Part shown: in pieces, positions 51,578 through 61,098 of the stretch | Numbering within the stretch: position 1 is the first letter of the stretch | How the letters are laid out: the number at the start of each line of letters is the position of its first letter | Assembly: GCF_016908395.1 (NCBI RefSeq) | Contig: NZ_JAFBDU010000011.1 | Location: 62,001 to 126,000, forward strand | Length of the DNA: 64,000 nt | Direction of reading: 5' to 3' | DNA from: Metabacillus crassostreae | GTDB taxonomy: Bacteria; Bacillota; Bacilli; Bacillales; Bacillaceae | Position numbers and translations under genes: made by a program | Notes under the pieces: generated by a model | Told to the model about the DNA's origin: nothing | Seen by the model: only the letters and a program-made list of their open reading frames with translations | The model's database searches: none

Positions 51578-53845
51578 TTAATAGCCTGAAGCTAAATAAG
51601 TACCAGGATAATAATAGTATAATATTTCAGAATATGATCTACCAGCACTGGCTTGTGCCTGTGCACCATATTGACTCATCCCAACACCATGGCCAAAGCC
51701 TGTACCACTTAAACGGAGTGTAGTAATTACACCAAGTTTATCTTTTAATTGGTTTACTTTACTTTCTGAGACTGCACCAGTGCCTCCTAGTACATTAATT
51801 TCTTTTACACTAGGTTTATAGCTTGTGAGGAAGTTTGAAAGAGTGTTGCTAATTCCTCCACCAACAAGAACAAGTGGTGCCTGTTTTGCAGCAGCTAGTG
51901 AAGAACTTGCTAATGCATCAGGAAAATCTTCTCCTGTAGAGTAAATAACACTAGTTCCACTGAAGGAGCCTTTAAATTCAGTGAGAATTTTTGCCATTGT
52001 TTCATAGCGATCTACTCCAGATAGCCTTTCTGTATTACTTCTCATGGTTCTAATTTGATTGAACACATTATCTGAAACTGCATTAGATCCACCGAGAATA
52101 TAGATTGGCTTACTTTTATGAGTTGAAACAAATGCTTGGCTTTCTTTTGGTAATGTATTTTTATCTGTTAAAACAACAGCATAGTTGTTAATAGCTGCAA
52201 CTGATGAACCTGATAATGCATCTGCAAAATTCTGTCCAGAAGCAACAAAGGTACCTTGAATATTTGTTAGCTTCTTGTTGATTTCTGCGTTGGTTTCGAA
52301 ACGAGTTGGGCCGCTTATCCGATTCACGGTATTTACTGAACTTATTTTGTTTAATTGGTTAGCTACAGCATCTGAAACTGCTGTTTTACCACCTAAGATA
52401 CTAACGTTTGTTGCTTTTAATCTCTTAATTTCTGCTTCTACTTGGCTACTTAAACTTGATGCAGCTGTAAGTAGAATTGGGGCATTGCCATATTGATTAG
52501 CAAGGGGACCAGCTGATAATGCATCAGCAAATTCATTGCTAGTCGCGATAAAGACGGTTTTATTAGAATGGTTCGCTGGGAACCCATTTGGATAAAGCTG
52601 CTTTGAAACTGCTATAGAAGTTGCAATACGATCTGATCCACTTACACGGTTAATTATTGTAGATGTAGGTGACTCAATAGTATCTACAAGTAAGCTTTTC
52701 ATATTTAGTGTACCTAACATCGACCTAATTTGATTGCCGGTAAGCTTCGAATGCTGGTAGGTTTTAATTTGAATATTTCCATTTGAATCTTTAATATAGC
52801 CAGAACTGCTTTTCTCGATATATTTAATCTTCACTGCACCAGTTTTTATTCTTTTTCCTGTTGTTCTCTCAGGATGAATGGTTAATTCCTCAATCGAGAG
52901 TATTTTTATGTCTGTTGCAGTAGGGAGAGATAACTGACCTTTAAGCCAAGTTTTCATATTTGATTGAGCAATAGAGTTGACTTCTTTTACACTACTCCAC
53001 CATTTCTCAGGATTCTTTAAATCAAGACCTAGTAGAGAGATTTGATTTTCTTGTAATTGTACATCCCAACGGTGAATGGGATCATAACTATCTACTTTTG
53101 CTGGAAGGTAAGAAAGGCTAGTGTAACCCCATGCTCCTCCATTTGATTCTGTGTGTCCTCCGTTACTTGAAGTAAAGAGAGTACTAGCTAAAGAATTACC
53201 GATTTTTAACACTTTTCCTCTTGTGTTTTCAACAATGTCGGAGATTTTTTGTTTATAAACTGTTTCTTCGATGCCTCCATAAACCTGGTTTCCTTGTGTA
53301 TCATTAACATTATATTTATGGCTGGTTACATAAGTTCTAGCGGCAATGGATTGTGCTTTTAGGGCTTCAGTATGCCAACTAGCAGGCATCTCTCGAGGAA
53401 CAACACCTTTCACATACTCTTCCAATAATACCTTGTTATAAGGACGTACATATTTAGATGATTCAACTTTGAATTCAAATGAACCATGATATCTACGACT
53501 TGTGTTTCCTACGATTTGAACATTGTCTGAAGTCATGTTAGTAGGATTAAGTACTAGATTTCCTTCGACAATTCCAATTTTCTTCGTATTATCATAAACT
53601 ACTAATTTTCCATTCTCTACTTTTAATGTAAAGCTTGAAAGTCCTTTTAATAGTTCATCATTTTTTGAGTTTCCTGTTTTATATTGACCAGTTACATTCA
53701 CTTTAAGAAATTCTTTATTCCCAATATAGTTTTGCAATTTAACGGTCACGTAAGGTTCACTAGCGGCATCAGCGTGGACATTTAGACTGAACAAAAGTGG
53801 AAAAACGACAGCAACTGCTAGTACAATTCTTATTAACTTGTGCAT
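51578..53845 (-). CDS. SpoIID/LytB-domain protein with three CWB2 repeats inserted
   Basis: 755 residues. Signal peptide about 1-28. The SpoIID/LytB domain begins near 140 (EEYVKGVVPREMPASWHTEA and QSIAARTY; SSNGGHTES) and runs to about 370. Three CWB2 wall-binding repeats then fill about 395-707 (RVSGSDRIATSIAVS, RISGPTRFETNAEI, RLSGVDRYETMAKI). The SpoIID closing motif GTGFGHGVGMSQYGAQAQA appears only after them (713-731), so the CWB2 block lies within the SpoIID fold and not at an end. SpoIID cleaves denuded glycan; LytB is an amidase enhancer. CWB2 repeats bind anionic wall polymers. SD GGGGGAG. Confidence 0.88.
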   Translation of the reverse strand: MHKLIRIVLAVAVVFPLLFSLNVHADAASEPYVTVKLQNYIGNKEFLKVNVTGQYKTGNSKNDELLKGLSSFTLKVENGKLVVYDNTKKIGIVEGNLVLNPTNMTSDNVQIVGNTSRRYHGSFEFKVESSKYVRPYNKVLLEEYVKGVVPREMPASWHTEALKAQSIAARTYVTSHKYNVNDTQGNQVYGGIEETVYKQKISDIVENTRGKVLKIGNSLASTLFTSSNGGHTESNGGAWGYTSLSYLPAKVDSYDPIHRWDVQLQENQISLLGLDLKNPEKWWSSVKEVNSIAQSNMKTWLKGQLSLPTATDIKILSIEELTIHPERTTGKRIKTGAVKIKYIEKSSSGYIKDSNGNIQIKTYQHSKLTGNQIRSMLGTLNMKSLLVDTIESPTSTIINRVSGSDRIATSIAVSKQLYPNGFPANHSNKTVFIATSNEFADALSAGPLANQYGNAPILLTAASSLSSQVEAEIKRLKATNVSILGGKTAVSDAVANQLNKISSVNTVNRISGPTRFETNAEINKKLTNIQGTFVASGQNFADALSGSSVAAINNYAVVLTDKNTLPKESQAFVSTHKSKPIYILGGSNAVSDNVFNQIRTMRSNTERLSGVDRYETMAKILTEFKGSFSGTSVIYSTGEDFPDALASSSLAAAKQAPLVLVGGGISNTLSNFLTSYKPSVKEINVLGGTGAVSESKVNQLKDKLGVITTLRLSGTGFGHGVGMSQYGAQAQASAGRSYSEILYYYYPGTYLASGY

Positions 53846-54235
53846 CTAACTCCCCCAGATATATATTATTCTACCTTTACAGTTATAACAAATAAGAGAA
53901 GGGAATGAAATAGAAAAATTGTGTAAATGTAATTTTTTCCTATTTTTATAGATGAAAAATAGTTTGTTTTTAAAACAAAAATCGACTTCTTTTTAGAAGT
54001 TTTTTTATTATATGAAAAACAAGTGTAATAAGGTGTATTAGGAAAAAAGAAAAATGGTATTTAATTGTCTTTCTCTAAATATGAAATATATGGTTATAGA
54101 ATTTAATAGAAGTGAGGCTATGGTAAACAAATATGAGGGAGAGTAGATATAAAAGGAAAAAGGAATTGATGGGTTAGTAGAAATTTTCGTGTTAAAAGTT
54201 GATAAAATAGTATAAAAAGGTGAATACACACCTTT
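53846..54235. other. Gene-free AT-rich gap
   Basis: Contains a weak hairpin with T run at 53983-54007 (ACTTCTTTTTAGAAGT then TTTTTTT) and the terminator at 54211-54240. Short ORFs here lack an SD and look like chance AT-rich frames. Confidence 0.5.
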
Positions 54236-54240
54236 TTATA
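54211..54240 (-). terminator. Terminator overlapping the end of the acyltransferase gene
   Basis: TATAAAAAGGTG and CACCTTTTTATA pair around TATTCA in either direction; the gene's stop codon lies in the stem. Confidence 0.8.
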
Positions 54241-55363
54241 CTTTAACATAAAGCTTTTTCTTATGAAGTATTAGTGTAATAATAATCCAAAATAGTAGCA
54301 TAAGAAAAGCATAGGTTAGTTGAGGATAAGTACTAAAGGATTCAACCCAGCTAAGTATAACAGAGTAGATAGAGCTTTGTTTTCCATTTACAGTGATCAT
54401 TATATGAGTCAATACAGAAGCGATAATAAACTTCCCAAAGTAAACAAGAAAGCTATTTCTACCAAATGCTTCGAAGAACCATACAATAGGTGCAAGTACA
54501 GTTTTTTTAGCATCTTTGTTCCTATTATTGTCAAAAACTAAATAGAAGGTTGCAATCATCAGTGATGTAGTTCCAGCTGCCAATAAGGCAAAGGAAGGTG
54601 TCCAAATTCGTTTATTATATGGAAGAATATAATGTGCAATAATGGATAGTACAATTAAGAATAATCCTAAAAATAGAATGTGCTTCCATGGTTTACTTTC
54701 TTTATGGATGATCATGAAGCGTCCTATTGCATAGCCAAGAAGAACATTTGCTAGTGCTGCAAAACTTGTTACCAGGCCTTCAGGATCAAAGCCTCTTGTT
54801 CCTTGTGCATACACATGGTTTTCACCAAAGATATTTATATCGATTATTCCAGAAAGATTACAGCTAGGCTGTGGAAGGCCATCCTCACACTGTTGACTTG
54901 AAATTAGTGTTACTGCACCATATATAAATAATAAGAAAAGTGCTATTATAATCAACTTTTTAGGTGATTTGATATATTGCGTTATTAGTACTGTTATTAT
55001 TCCTAAAATGGCAAACATTTGGAGAACACCTGTTAATCTAATTGAAGTGAAGTCAATACTCCATGTCACAATAATCGTAAACAGAATTCCATAAACAATG
55101 AGTCTGACTGTTCGTTTCAGAAACTTACCCCAATTTACGCCCTTTTGATAAGCAATTGCCATACTTGTACCAAAGATTGTTATAAAAGAGGGTAAAATAA
55201 GATCGATTACAGTAATGTTATACCATTCTGCATGTCGAAAATACTCGTATCCACCAGAGGGAATAGCACTTAAAAAGACAGATAAAATCACGATAAATCC
55301 TCTTGCCATATCAAGAGAATAAATTCTTTGCTTTGAAGCTTGTTTCATATGTCTTGGTTGCAT
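54236..55363 (-). CDS. Membrane acyltransferase, heparan-glucosaminide N-acetyltransferase-like
   Basis: 375 residues, about ten membrane segments. The start RIYSLDMARGFIVILSV matches the RxxxLDxxRG opening of DUF1624/DUF5009 acetyltransferases, which move acetyl groups across the membrane onto sugars. SD AAAGGAAGC. Divergent from a PIG-L deacetylase gene, with a perfect inverted repeat between: an acetylase and a deacetylase side by side suggest work on the same type of surface sugar. Confidence 0.78.
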   Translation of the reverse strand: MQPRHMKQASKQRIYSLDMARGFIVILSVFLSAIPSGGYEYFRHAEWYNITVIDLILPSFITIFGTSMAIAYQKGVNWGKFLKRTVRLIVYGILFTIIVTWSIDFTSIRLTGVLQMFAILGIITVLITQYIKSPKKLIIIALFLLFIYGAVTLISSQQCEDGLPQPSCNLSGIIDINIFGENHVYAQGTRGFDPEGLVTSFAALANVLLGYAIGRFMIIHKESKPWKHILFLGLFLIVLSIIAHYILPYNKRIWTPSFALLAAGTTSLMIATFYLVFDNNRNKDAKKTVLAPIVWFFEAFGRNSFLVYFGKFIIASVLTHIMITVNGKQSSIYSVILSWVESFSTYPQLTYAFLMLLFWIIITLILHKKKLYVKV

Positions 55364-55391
55364 TTTTTGCTTCCTTTCTATTTAAATGTTC

Positions 55392-55418
55392 TATCTTAGC
55401 AAAGTATACACTAAGATA
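55392..55418. promoter_or_regulatory. Perfect inverted repeat between divergent genes, candidate operator
   Basis: TATCTTAG and CTAAGATA, 8-base arms with an 11-base spacer (CAAAGTATACA), lie between the acyltransferase and deacetylase genes where a repressor dimer could control both. AT-rich spacing gives no clear promoter. Confidence 0.45.
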
Positions 55419-55470
55419 AGGAAATAATGGTAATATACATATATATGAACTAAATAGGTTGGAGGCTTAC

Positions 55471-56199
55471 ATGAGAAATTACGTCATTATTCTTTCTTTC
55501 CTTTTCTTTATTATATTATCTTCTTGCGGTATAGGAGAAAAGCAGCAGACATCTATCTTTTACGCACCACATGCGGATGATGAGGTACTAAGTTTAGGTG
55601 CATCTATCCTACATCATAGAAATATTGGAGATAAAGTGGTTGTCGTCTTATTATCAGAAGGGAAAGAAAGCAATGCATTCGATGCAGTAAACCAAAAGTT
55701 AACTCAATCTGGTTATGCAAAGATCACGAAAGATGAATTTGCTTCATCTCGTATAAAAGAGTTTAAAAGATCCGTAGAGGCATTAGGAGTGAAAAAAGAT
55801 GACATTTATTTATACGAGCTTCCTGATGGTAATATTGACGAAAAAGATGTCAAAAAAATTATGATTGATTTAAATGATAAATATCAGAACGTAACACATC
55901 ATGCTATGTCCTATTTAGATCCCCACCGTGATCATGCTAAATCTGGTGTAGCATTAAAGGAATTAATAGAAGAAGACGGAGTTAAAGGTACATTTTATCT
56001 ACCTATACAAGAGCATGAAACTATTATGTCTAAAGGAGAGTATAATGTTCCCAAGAAGTACTCAGATGATTTCAATAAGAGCTTAAGTGCTTATAACATA
56101 TGGAATCCGAAAAAAGAGTTATATGGTATTGGTTATATATCCGTTCAACCTTATTTTGAGAAGGCTAAGGAATCTATGAAAAGCAAATGGCATGATTAG
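55471..56199 (+). CDS. PIG-L family deacetylase lipoprotein
   Basis: About 242 residues from ATG 55471 (SD TTGGAGG, 5 bases; a TTG at 55459 lies inside the SD). Lipobox LSSCGIG puts it on the outer membrane face. The zinc motif PHADDE and the later DPHRDH are both intact. PIG-L enzymes remove N-acetyl groups from GlcNAc-type sugars. Probably modifies a wall or surface glycan. Terminator at 56291. Confidence 0.85.
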   Translation: MRNYVIILSFLFFIILSSCGIGEKQQTSIFYAPHADDEVLSLGASILHHRNIGDKVVVVLLSEGKESNAFDAVNQKLTQSGYAKITKDEFASSRIKEFKRSVEALGVKKDDIYLYELPDGNIDEKDVKKIMIDLNDKYQNVTHHAMSYLDPHRDHAKSGVALKELIEEDGVKGTFYLPIQEHETIMSKGEYNVPKKYSDDFNKSLSAYNIWNPKKELYGIGYISVQPYFEKAKESMKSKWHD

Positions 56200-56290
56200 G
56201 TTAGAAGAATAACGGTGTGACCTTAATTTTTAATAGTGACCAAAAAATGATTAGTAAGCATATATAATATCATGAGGAACTATATTAATT

Positions 56291-56335
56291 AAAAAGATGG
56301 ATACCCACTTTTGTGAACTGTGTATCCATCTTTTT
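56291..56335 (+). terminator. Terminator between deacetylase and CAP genes (bidirectional)
   Basis: AAAAAGATGGATAC pairs with GTATCCATCTTTTT around a 17-base loop. Confidence 0.88.
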
Positions 56336-56343
56336 ACTGTATA

Positions 56344-58131
56344 TTATTTCATGAAAAAATTCTGAGTATAATAAGTCCCGTATTCTCCACCAAAAGCAAC
56401 GCCAATTCCTAGGTAGGTATAATCACTACCTAATAAATTTTCTCTATGACCTAAAGAATTGACCCATCCATCATGTACATCGATAGCATCATAGTATCCT
56501 GCAGCAATATTTTCACCAGCTGCACGGAATACAACACCACTATCCTCCATTCGCTCAAAAGGATCTTTTCCATCAGGATTTACATGATCAAAATAGTTTC
56601 TAGTTAACATATCTAGACTATGCTTTCTCGCAGCTGTTGCAGCTTGATTATCCCATGCAAGAGGTTTTAAGCCATGTCTAACACGGTAAGCATTTGTTAG
56701 GTCTAAGTTTTGCTTTTCAAAACTAATTCGTAACTGATCTTTCAATGAAGTATTAGTAGAGTCAAGAATATCTGAGTAATTGCTACCAATAAAAGGGTCA
56801 ATAGATTTTTCAACTAACAAAATTGCTGATAATGATTCATTATCATGTTGGTCGTAAAATACATTTGCAGAATACTCGTCATTTATAACATGGTATGTTT
56901 GGTAATCTAGGCTAAAATAACTTGGTTTTTCCCCGATAGCATCTAATTTTGCAATCGCTAAGCTACGCTTTAATCCAAGTTTAATTCCAGAATTTGATTC
57001 CCAACTATCAGAATTACTATATAAAGCTACTACCTTACTATTTTTAATTCCTACTTGAATGTATTTTTTATAATCTTTATTGTAGATATACCAGTTAAAG
57101 CCATGTCTACTTAGATCTTTTCTAGCAGGTTGACCAAGTGTTGAAAGGACGTGCTGCTCTGTATCGCCAATTGCGATATTTTGGAGAACGAATTCTGTTT
57201 GATATCCAGCTAAAGTTCGTTGAACCTGGTCACTTATTGCCCCAATTCCACCATAAATAATGAATTGATCATATTTTGAACTTATTGTCTTGATTGGCGT
57301 CGGGACATTTGATTTTTGCACAAGTAAGATTGTTGCGTCATTTTTCGCTGCTAACACAGAACCTGATAAAGCATCTGCAAAGTTTTCACCTGTAGCAACA
57401 TATGCTTTACTTGCACTCATGACTAATTTTTCACTAATGATTTGATTTGTGTGATATCGGTCGTTTCCACCATAACGTACTGTGTTTGTTAAGCGATCTT
57501 CAACACCTTTAGCTACAACACCTTCTTTTCCAACAATGATGGTTTGTGATTTTGATTTAGCAATTTGATGTGTTGCATCTGGAAGAACTTCTTTTTCAGT
57601 TAATAAAATAGGAATCCCGTTTTTTGCTGCATATGGAGCGACAGCTAAGGCATCAGGAAAATTTCTGCCATTTGCAATAATCGCCTTTGATGATGAAATG
57701 CGCTTAGCAATATTAGCAGCTGTTTCAAATCGATGTTTTCCACCTATTCGATCAATTGTTAAACCCATATTACGTAAAGAAGTTTCTACTTGCTTTGAAA
57801 TAGCTCCTTCACTACCTAAAATAACTATATTAGAAGCTTTTAATCTTAAGATCTCTTGCTTTGTTGATTCAGTTAATGTCATTTCGTTTGTCAGCAGAAT
57901 TGGTGCGTCCAATGAATATGCGAGTGGACCACCAGCTAGGGCATCAGGGAAATCTGATCCTTTTGCAAGAACAACAGTTGCAGCAGATTGCCAACCAGAT
58001 TTAGAGATTTCAACTGCTGTTTGATATCTGTCTGAACCTTTTATACGCTCTATAGAAGCAGCGAGAGTTGTTTCTAGAAAGGTAAAACTGAAAATGAAGC
58101 TGATAATAATAAGAACCAATATTTTTTTCAT
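56344..58131 (-). CDS. CWB2 wall-binding protein with CAP (SCP/PR1) domain
   Basis: 595 residues. Signal peptide about 1-24, three CWB2 repeats (about 26-320: RIKGSDRYQTAVEIS, RIGGKHRFETAANIA, RYGGNDRYHTNQIIS), a CAP-associated middle domain as in YlbC (IAIGDTEQHVLSTLG), then a CAP domain (about 475-595) with WDNQAATAARKHSLDM, HVNPDG, GENIAAG and GHRENLLG. CAP roles in bacteria are mostly unknown. The CWB2 part is a close paralogue of the next gene. SD AAAGAGGAA. Confidence 0.88.
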   Translation of the reverse strand: MKKILVLIIISFIFSFTFLETTLAASIERIKGSDRYQTAVEISKSGWQSAATVVLAKGSDFPDALAGGPLAYSLDAPILLTNEMTLTESTKQEILRLKASNIVILGSEGAISKQVETSLRNMGLTIDRIGGKHRFETAANIAKRISSSKAIIANGRNFPDALAVAPYAAKNGIPILLTEKEVLPDATHQIAKSKSQTIIVGKEGVVAKGVEDRLTNTVRYGGNDRYHTNQIISEKLVMSASKAYVATGENFADALSGSVLAAKNDATILLVQKSNVPTPIKTISSKYDQFIIYGGIGAISDQVQRTLAGYQTEFVLQNIAIGDTEQHVLSTLGQPARKDLSRHGFNWYIYNKDYKKYIQVGIKNSKVVALYSNSDSWESNSGIKLGLKRSLAIAKLDAIGEKPSYFSLDYQTYHVINDEYSANVFYDQHDNESLSAILLVEKSIDPFIGSNYSDILDSTNTSLKDQLRISFEKQNLDLTNAYRVRHGLKPLAWDNQAATAARKHSLDMLTRNYFDHVNPDGKDPFERMEDSGVVFRAAGENIAAGYYDAIDVHDGWVNSLGHRENLLGSDYTYLGIGVAFGGEYGTYYTQNFFMK

Positions 58132-58159
58132 AATCTTATTCCTCTTTCTAATATATATT

Positions 58160-59644
58160 TTATAAACCTATTTTAGCCCAGTTGAATAAAGAGCCTGGAT
58201 CTGATTTTCGTTCTGGTGAGTATTCATCATGTCCTATGATATGTTTTCGATCTCTCGTAATAAAAGGGTTTCTTGCTACGATATCATCTACTAGTAGTTT
58301 TAACGATTTATACTGTGCTTCTGTGTAACCAATATGAGAACGATGTATTTTATTATACTGTGTGGAAGACATCATGGATTTCATTTCCTCTTTTGTTCCT
58401 ATAGCCATCATTTCAATTCCAATAGAATAAGAGTTTAATTGATCCTTATAATAGGGAAGATTAATTAAAGTACCTTTACCAGCGTGGAAGGCAGCTCTGT
58501 TTTCAGGTACTAATTGATGCATTTCTCCGTTTCTTCCAATTAAATAGTGGGCAGATACATTATAATCTAGAAAAATTTGCTGAAGATCTTTTATATTGTA
58601 GGGATCTTCGGGTTTGCTGGCTGCATTACTCATAAAATGTGTCACAATATGGGTTATAGGCTTATCCCTTACTTTTGAATTCTTTAAAGGTAAAGGCGTT
58701 TGTATCGTTTGAATTCCTGCTAAACTTGTTTGAACTTCATTACTAACGGCACCAAATCCCCCGTAAATAGAAAAATGCTTGTAATTCTTCTGTATAGTTT
58801 GTATTGTAGCTGGCAGCTTTGATTTTTGTACAAGTAGTATAGTGCTATTGCTTTTAGCTGCTAAAACTGAGCCTGATAAAGCATCAGCGAAATCTTCACC
58901 AGTAGCTACAAAAGCTTTACCTGAGTCCATTGCGAATTTCCCGCTTATAATCTGGTTCGTATGATAACGATCTTTACCACCATAACGGGTAGGATTAACT
59001 AAATGCTGTTCAACATTCTTATCTATAACTCCTTCTTTGCCAATAATAAAGGTCTGAGTTTTTGTCTTAACTATTTCATAGGTAGCTTCTGGAAGTGTTT
59101 CCTTTTCAGTTAATAAAATAGGAATTTCATTTCTTGCGGCATAAGGTGCAATAGCTAAGGCATCAGGAAAGTTCCTTCCATTTGTTATAAATGCTTTGTT
59201 TGAAGATAGTTTTTTTGCTATATTAGCAGCAGTTTCGAAACGATGTTGACCACCTATTCTTTCCATTTCCAAGCCTAAAGATCGTAATGAATTCTCTACA
59301 TCTATTGAAATAGCTCCTTCACTTCCTAGTAATATAGCTTTAGATGCTTTTAGCCTTAGAACTTCTTGCCTGGTTACATCTGTTAATACCTTATCGTTTG
59401 TAAGTAAAATCGGTGCATTTTTAGAATAGGCAAGGGGTCCTCCTGCTAATGCATCAGGAAAATCAGTTCCTTTTGCTAGAATTACTGTCTCAGCAGTATT
59501 CCAACCTTTCTTAGAGATTTCAACAGCAGTTTTGTAACGATCTGTCCCTTTTATTCTTTCAGTAGTAGCGGCGATGCTAGTATTCACTTGAAAGGAAAGG
59601 TTGAAAAGTAATGTAAGTAAAATGAGTCCAATAACTTTGATCAC
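58160..59644 (-). CDS. CWB2 wall-binding N-acetylmuramoyl-L-alanine amidase
   Basis: About 494 residues from GTG 59644 (SD AAAGGAG 11 bases away; the TTG at 59665 includes the SD). Signal peptide, three CWB2 repeats (about 25-325), then an Ami_2 zinc amidase domain with THIVTHFMSN, SAHYLIGRNGEMHQLVPE, AAFHAGKG and IIGHDEYSPERKSDPG. It should cut the peptide from muramic acid in the wall. Upstream of and close to the CAP gene (28 bases), so the two are probably one operon. Confidence 0.88.
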   Translation of the reverse strand: MIKVIGLILLTLLFNLSFQVNTSIAATTERIKGTDRYKTAVEISKKGWNTAETVILAKGTDFPDALAGGPLAYSKNAPILLTNDKVLTDVTRQEVLRLKASKAILLGSEGAISIDVENSLRSLGLEMERIGGQHRFETAANIAKKLSSNKAFITNGRNFPDALAIAPYAARNEIPILLTEKETLPEATYEIVKTKTQTFIIGKEGVIDKNVEQHLVNPTRYGGKDRYHTNQIISGKFAMDSGKAFVATGEDFADALSGSVLAAKSNSTILLVQKSKLPATIQTIQKNYKHFSIYGGFGAVSNEVQTSLAGIQTIQTPLPLKNSKVRDKPITHIVTHFMSNAASKPEDPYNIKDLQQIFLDYNVSAHYLIGRNGEMHQLVPENRAAFHAGKGTLINLPYYKDQLNSYSIGIEMMAIGTKEEMKSMMSSTQYNKIHRSHIGYTEAQYKSLKLLVDDIVARNPFITRDRKHIIGHDEYSPERKSDPGSLFNWAKIGL

Positions 59645-60054
59645 AGTCGAAAAATCTCCTTTCAATATATAAAATTAGAATACCATAGATTGAGTGACAA
59701 TTTACCTACTAAAATTAGGCTGAATTTTTTGTGGATTTTTGGAGTGTATATAAAAGGTATGGATTATAAATAAGCTTTAGTTGTGAGGGGGTGGGAATAA
59801 AGAAAGTGCCTTGAGAAGGTAAAGAGAATGGTGTGTTTTTACGATTTGATCTCCAATACGAAAAGTTATTCCATAAATAAAAAAACTTAGTAATACATAT
59901 TACGAGATAAGATATATAAGAGATGATAGAGTCGTAATATATGTTGGAGATACTCATTTTTTAGGAGAATTTCGTTAAAGAAAGAGTAGAAAATAAGATG
60001 AATCATTTAAGATGAACTGTTTTGTACAGTAGTTTTAATTACGGATTAAAGAAA
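59645..60054. other. Gene-free gap upstream of the CWB2 amidase
   Basis: Must hold the promoter of the amidase-CAP operon (minus strand). An 80-residue minus-strand frame at 59715-59957 has no SD and an AT-driven composition, so I do not accept it. Nothing else seen. Confidence 0.5.
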
Positions 60055-60079
60055 AAAAGAGTAGGAAATCTACTCTTTT
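60055..60079 (-). terminator. Terminator of the small CxxCGKK protein gene
   Basis: AAAGAGTAG and CTACTCTTT pair around GAAAT, with an A run (T run on the minus strand) just downstream of the small gene's stop. Confidence 0.75.
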
Positions 60080-60082
60080 AGC

Positions 60083-60190
60083 TTATGCTACTTTTTTTTT
60101 CTTCTTGCCACATCGTACACACTGATCTGAATAATAACTAAACTTATGTCTTTTTGTAAGAAAGCAAATCATGCTCTTAAGCTTCAACAT
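60083..60190 (-). CDS. Small basic protein with CxxC motif
   Basis: 35 residues starting MLKLKSMICFL, with YSDQCVRCGKKKKKVA at the end. SD AGGGAGATGG before the ATG and a terminator right after the stop make a complete tiny transcription unit. The CVRCGKK pair plus the earlier Cys9 and nearby His could bind zinc; it resembles small phage-type CxxCGK proteins. Function unknown. Confidence 0.5.
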   Translation of the reverse strand: MLKLKSMICFLTKRHKFSYYSDQCVRCGKKKKKVA

Positions 60191-60640
60191 TACCATCTCC
60201 CTAATCATTCAATAGATACCCCTTCTAGTTGGACCCTTGATGTTTAGGATATGAAAAGTTTATTTCCATAAGTTTCTAATAACCTTCTATTTTTATAATA
60301 CTATGAATATCCAAAGTTGGTTAGTTAAACAATATGACATGTTTCTACAATATTTACATAGGTTTAGGAAGTTTGTTCTAGTTTACTTATTTTAGGAGTG
60401 GGGATTTTTGTAATATCTGATCCACAAGTTACATATCCTTTTTTGGGGGATAATAATGAATGCTAAATCTAATCCTTGCCGTTATGATAAAAGATACGAT
60501 GAATTTAATTCTAGTACAAATGTTTAATTCTATAAGTATCATTCTTGATCTTCCACCATGCTGTAATTAACTTTTGTATTTTTAGAAAACTCAAAGCTTT
60601 TAATAGTAAGTGCTTAGTATAATTTAAGTATAATGAAATG
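60191..60640. other. Gene-free gap
   Basis: No convincing gene or RNA. A 23-residue ORF at 60456-60527 has a possible SD (GGGGGA) but is too short to claim. The terminator of the next minus-strand gene lies at its right end. Confidence 0.45.
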
Positions 60641-60674
60641 TAAAAGAAGTACCTCTATAGGTACTTCTTTTACA
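60641..60674 (-). terminator. Terminator of the four-helix membrane protein gene
   Basis: TAAAAGAAGTACCT pairs with AGGTACTTCTTTTA around CTAT; symmetrical, with the gene's stop in the right arm. Confidence 0.8.
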
Positions 60675-61098
60675 TTTCGACATCATTATCTCTATTGCTT
60701 ATTTTCCTTATAACAAATTTCGTTAAGATAACTACAAATGCAATTCCTACGTATCCCAAAAATAACGCTATGAAACCCCATAGTCCAATAATGGCATCCA
60801 TAAACTCCATGTTTCCCCTATTTGTTATAGCTTGTTGGATTTCTATTGCAAAAACTAAAACAAACATGAACGTTAGTGTATATAAAAATGCGATTAAATG
60901 CATACCAAATGGGAGTTTAGATAGCCATCTAGATATGAGATAGACACCTGCATATGTAAGGATCCCTATAATTCCTAATATCCAAAAGTGCATATCTTTA
61001 TCTGTCATCTGGAGACCAAACACATCGTTAATTAACAGAATTAATATATCATGAAGATTATTGATAATTTCTACAATGAATGTAATGCCTTCTCTCAT
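60670..61098 (-). CDS. Four-helix membrane protein, paralogue of the gene at 44478
   Basis: About 142 residues from ATG 61098, which aligns with the start of the paralogue at 44903. Shares the long stretch FLYTLTFMFVLVFAIEIQQA and the following TNRGNMEFMDAIIGLWG. Four hydrophobic segments. Weak SD. Function unknown. Confidence 0.7.
   Translation of the reverse strand: MREGITFIVEIINNLHDILILLINDVFGLQMTDKDMHFWILGIIGILTYAGVYLISRWLSKLPFGMHLIAFLYTLTFMFVLVFAIEIQQAITNRGNMEFMDAIIGLWGFIALFLGYVGIAFVVILTKFVIRKISNRDNDVEM

Noticed and set aside
54038-54229. 63-residue minus-strand ORF
   Set aside because: Pure AT-rich composition, no ribosome binding site, sits between a gene end and a terminator.
59715-59957. 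80-residue minus-strand ORF upstream of the amidase gene
   Set aside because: No ribosome binding site and random-looking aromatic-rich residues.
60456-60527. 23-residue ORF after GGGGGA
   Set aside because: Has a possible ribosome binding site but is too short and featureless to claim.
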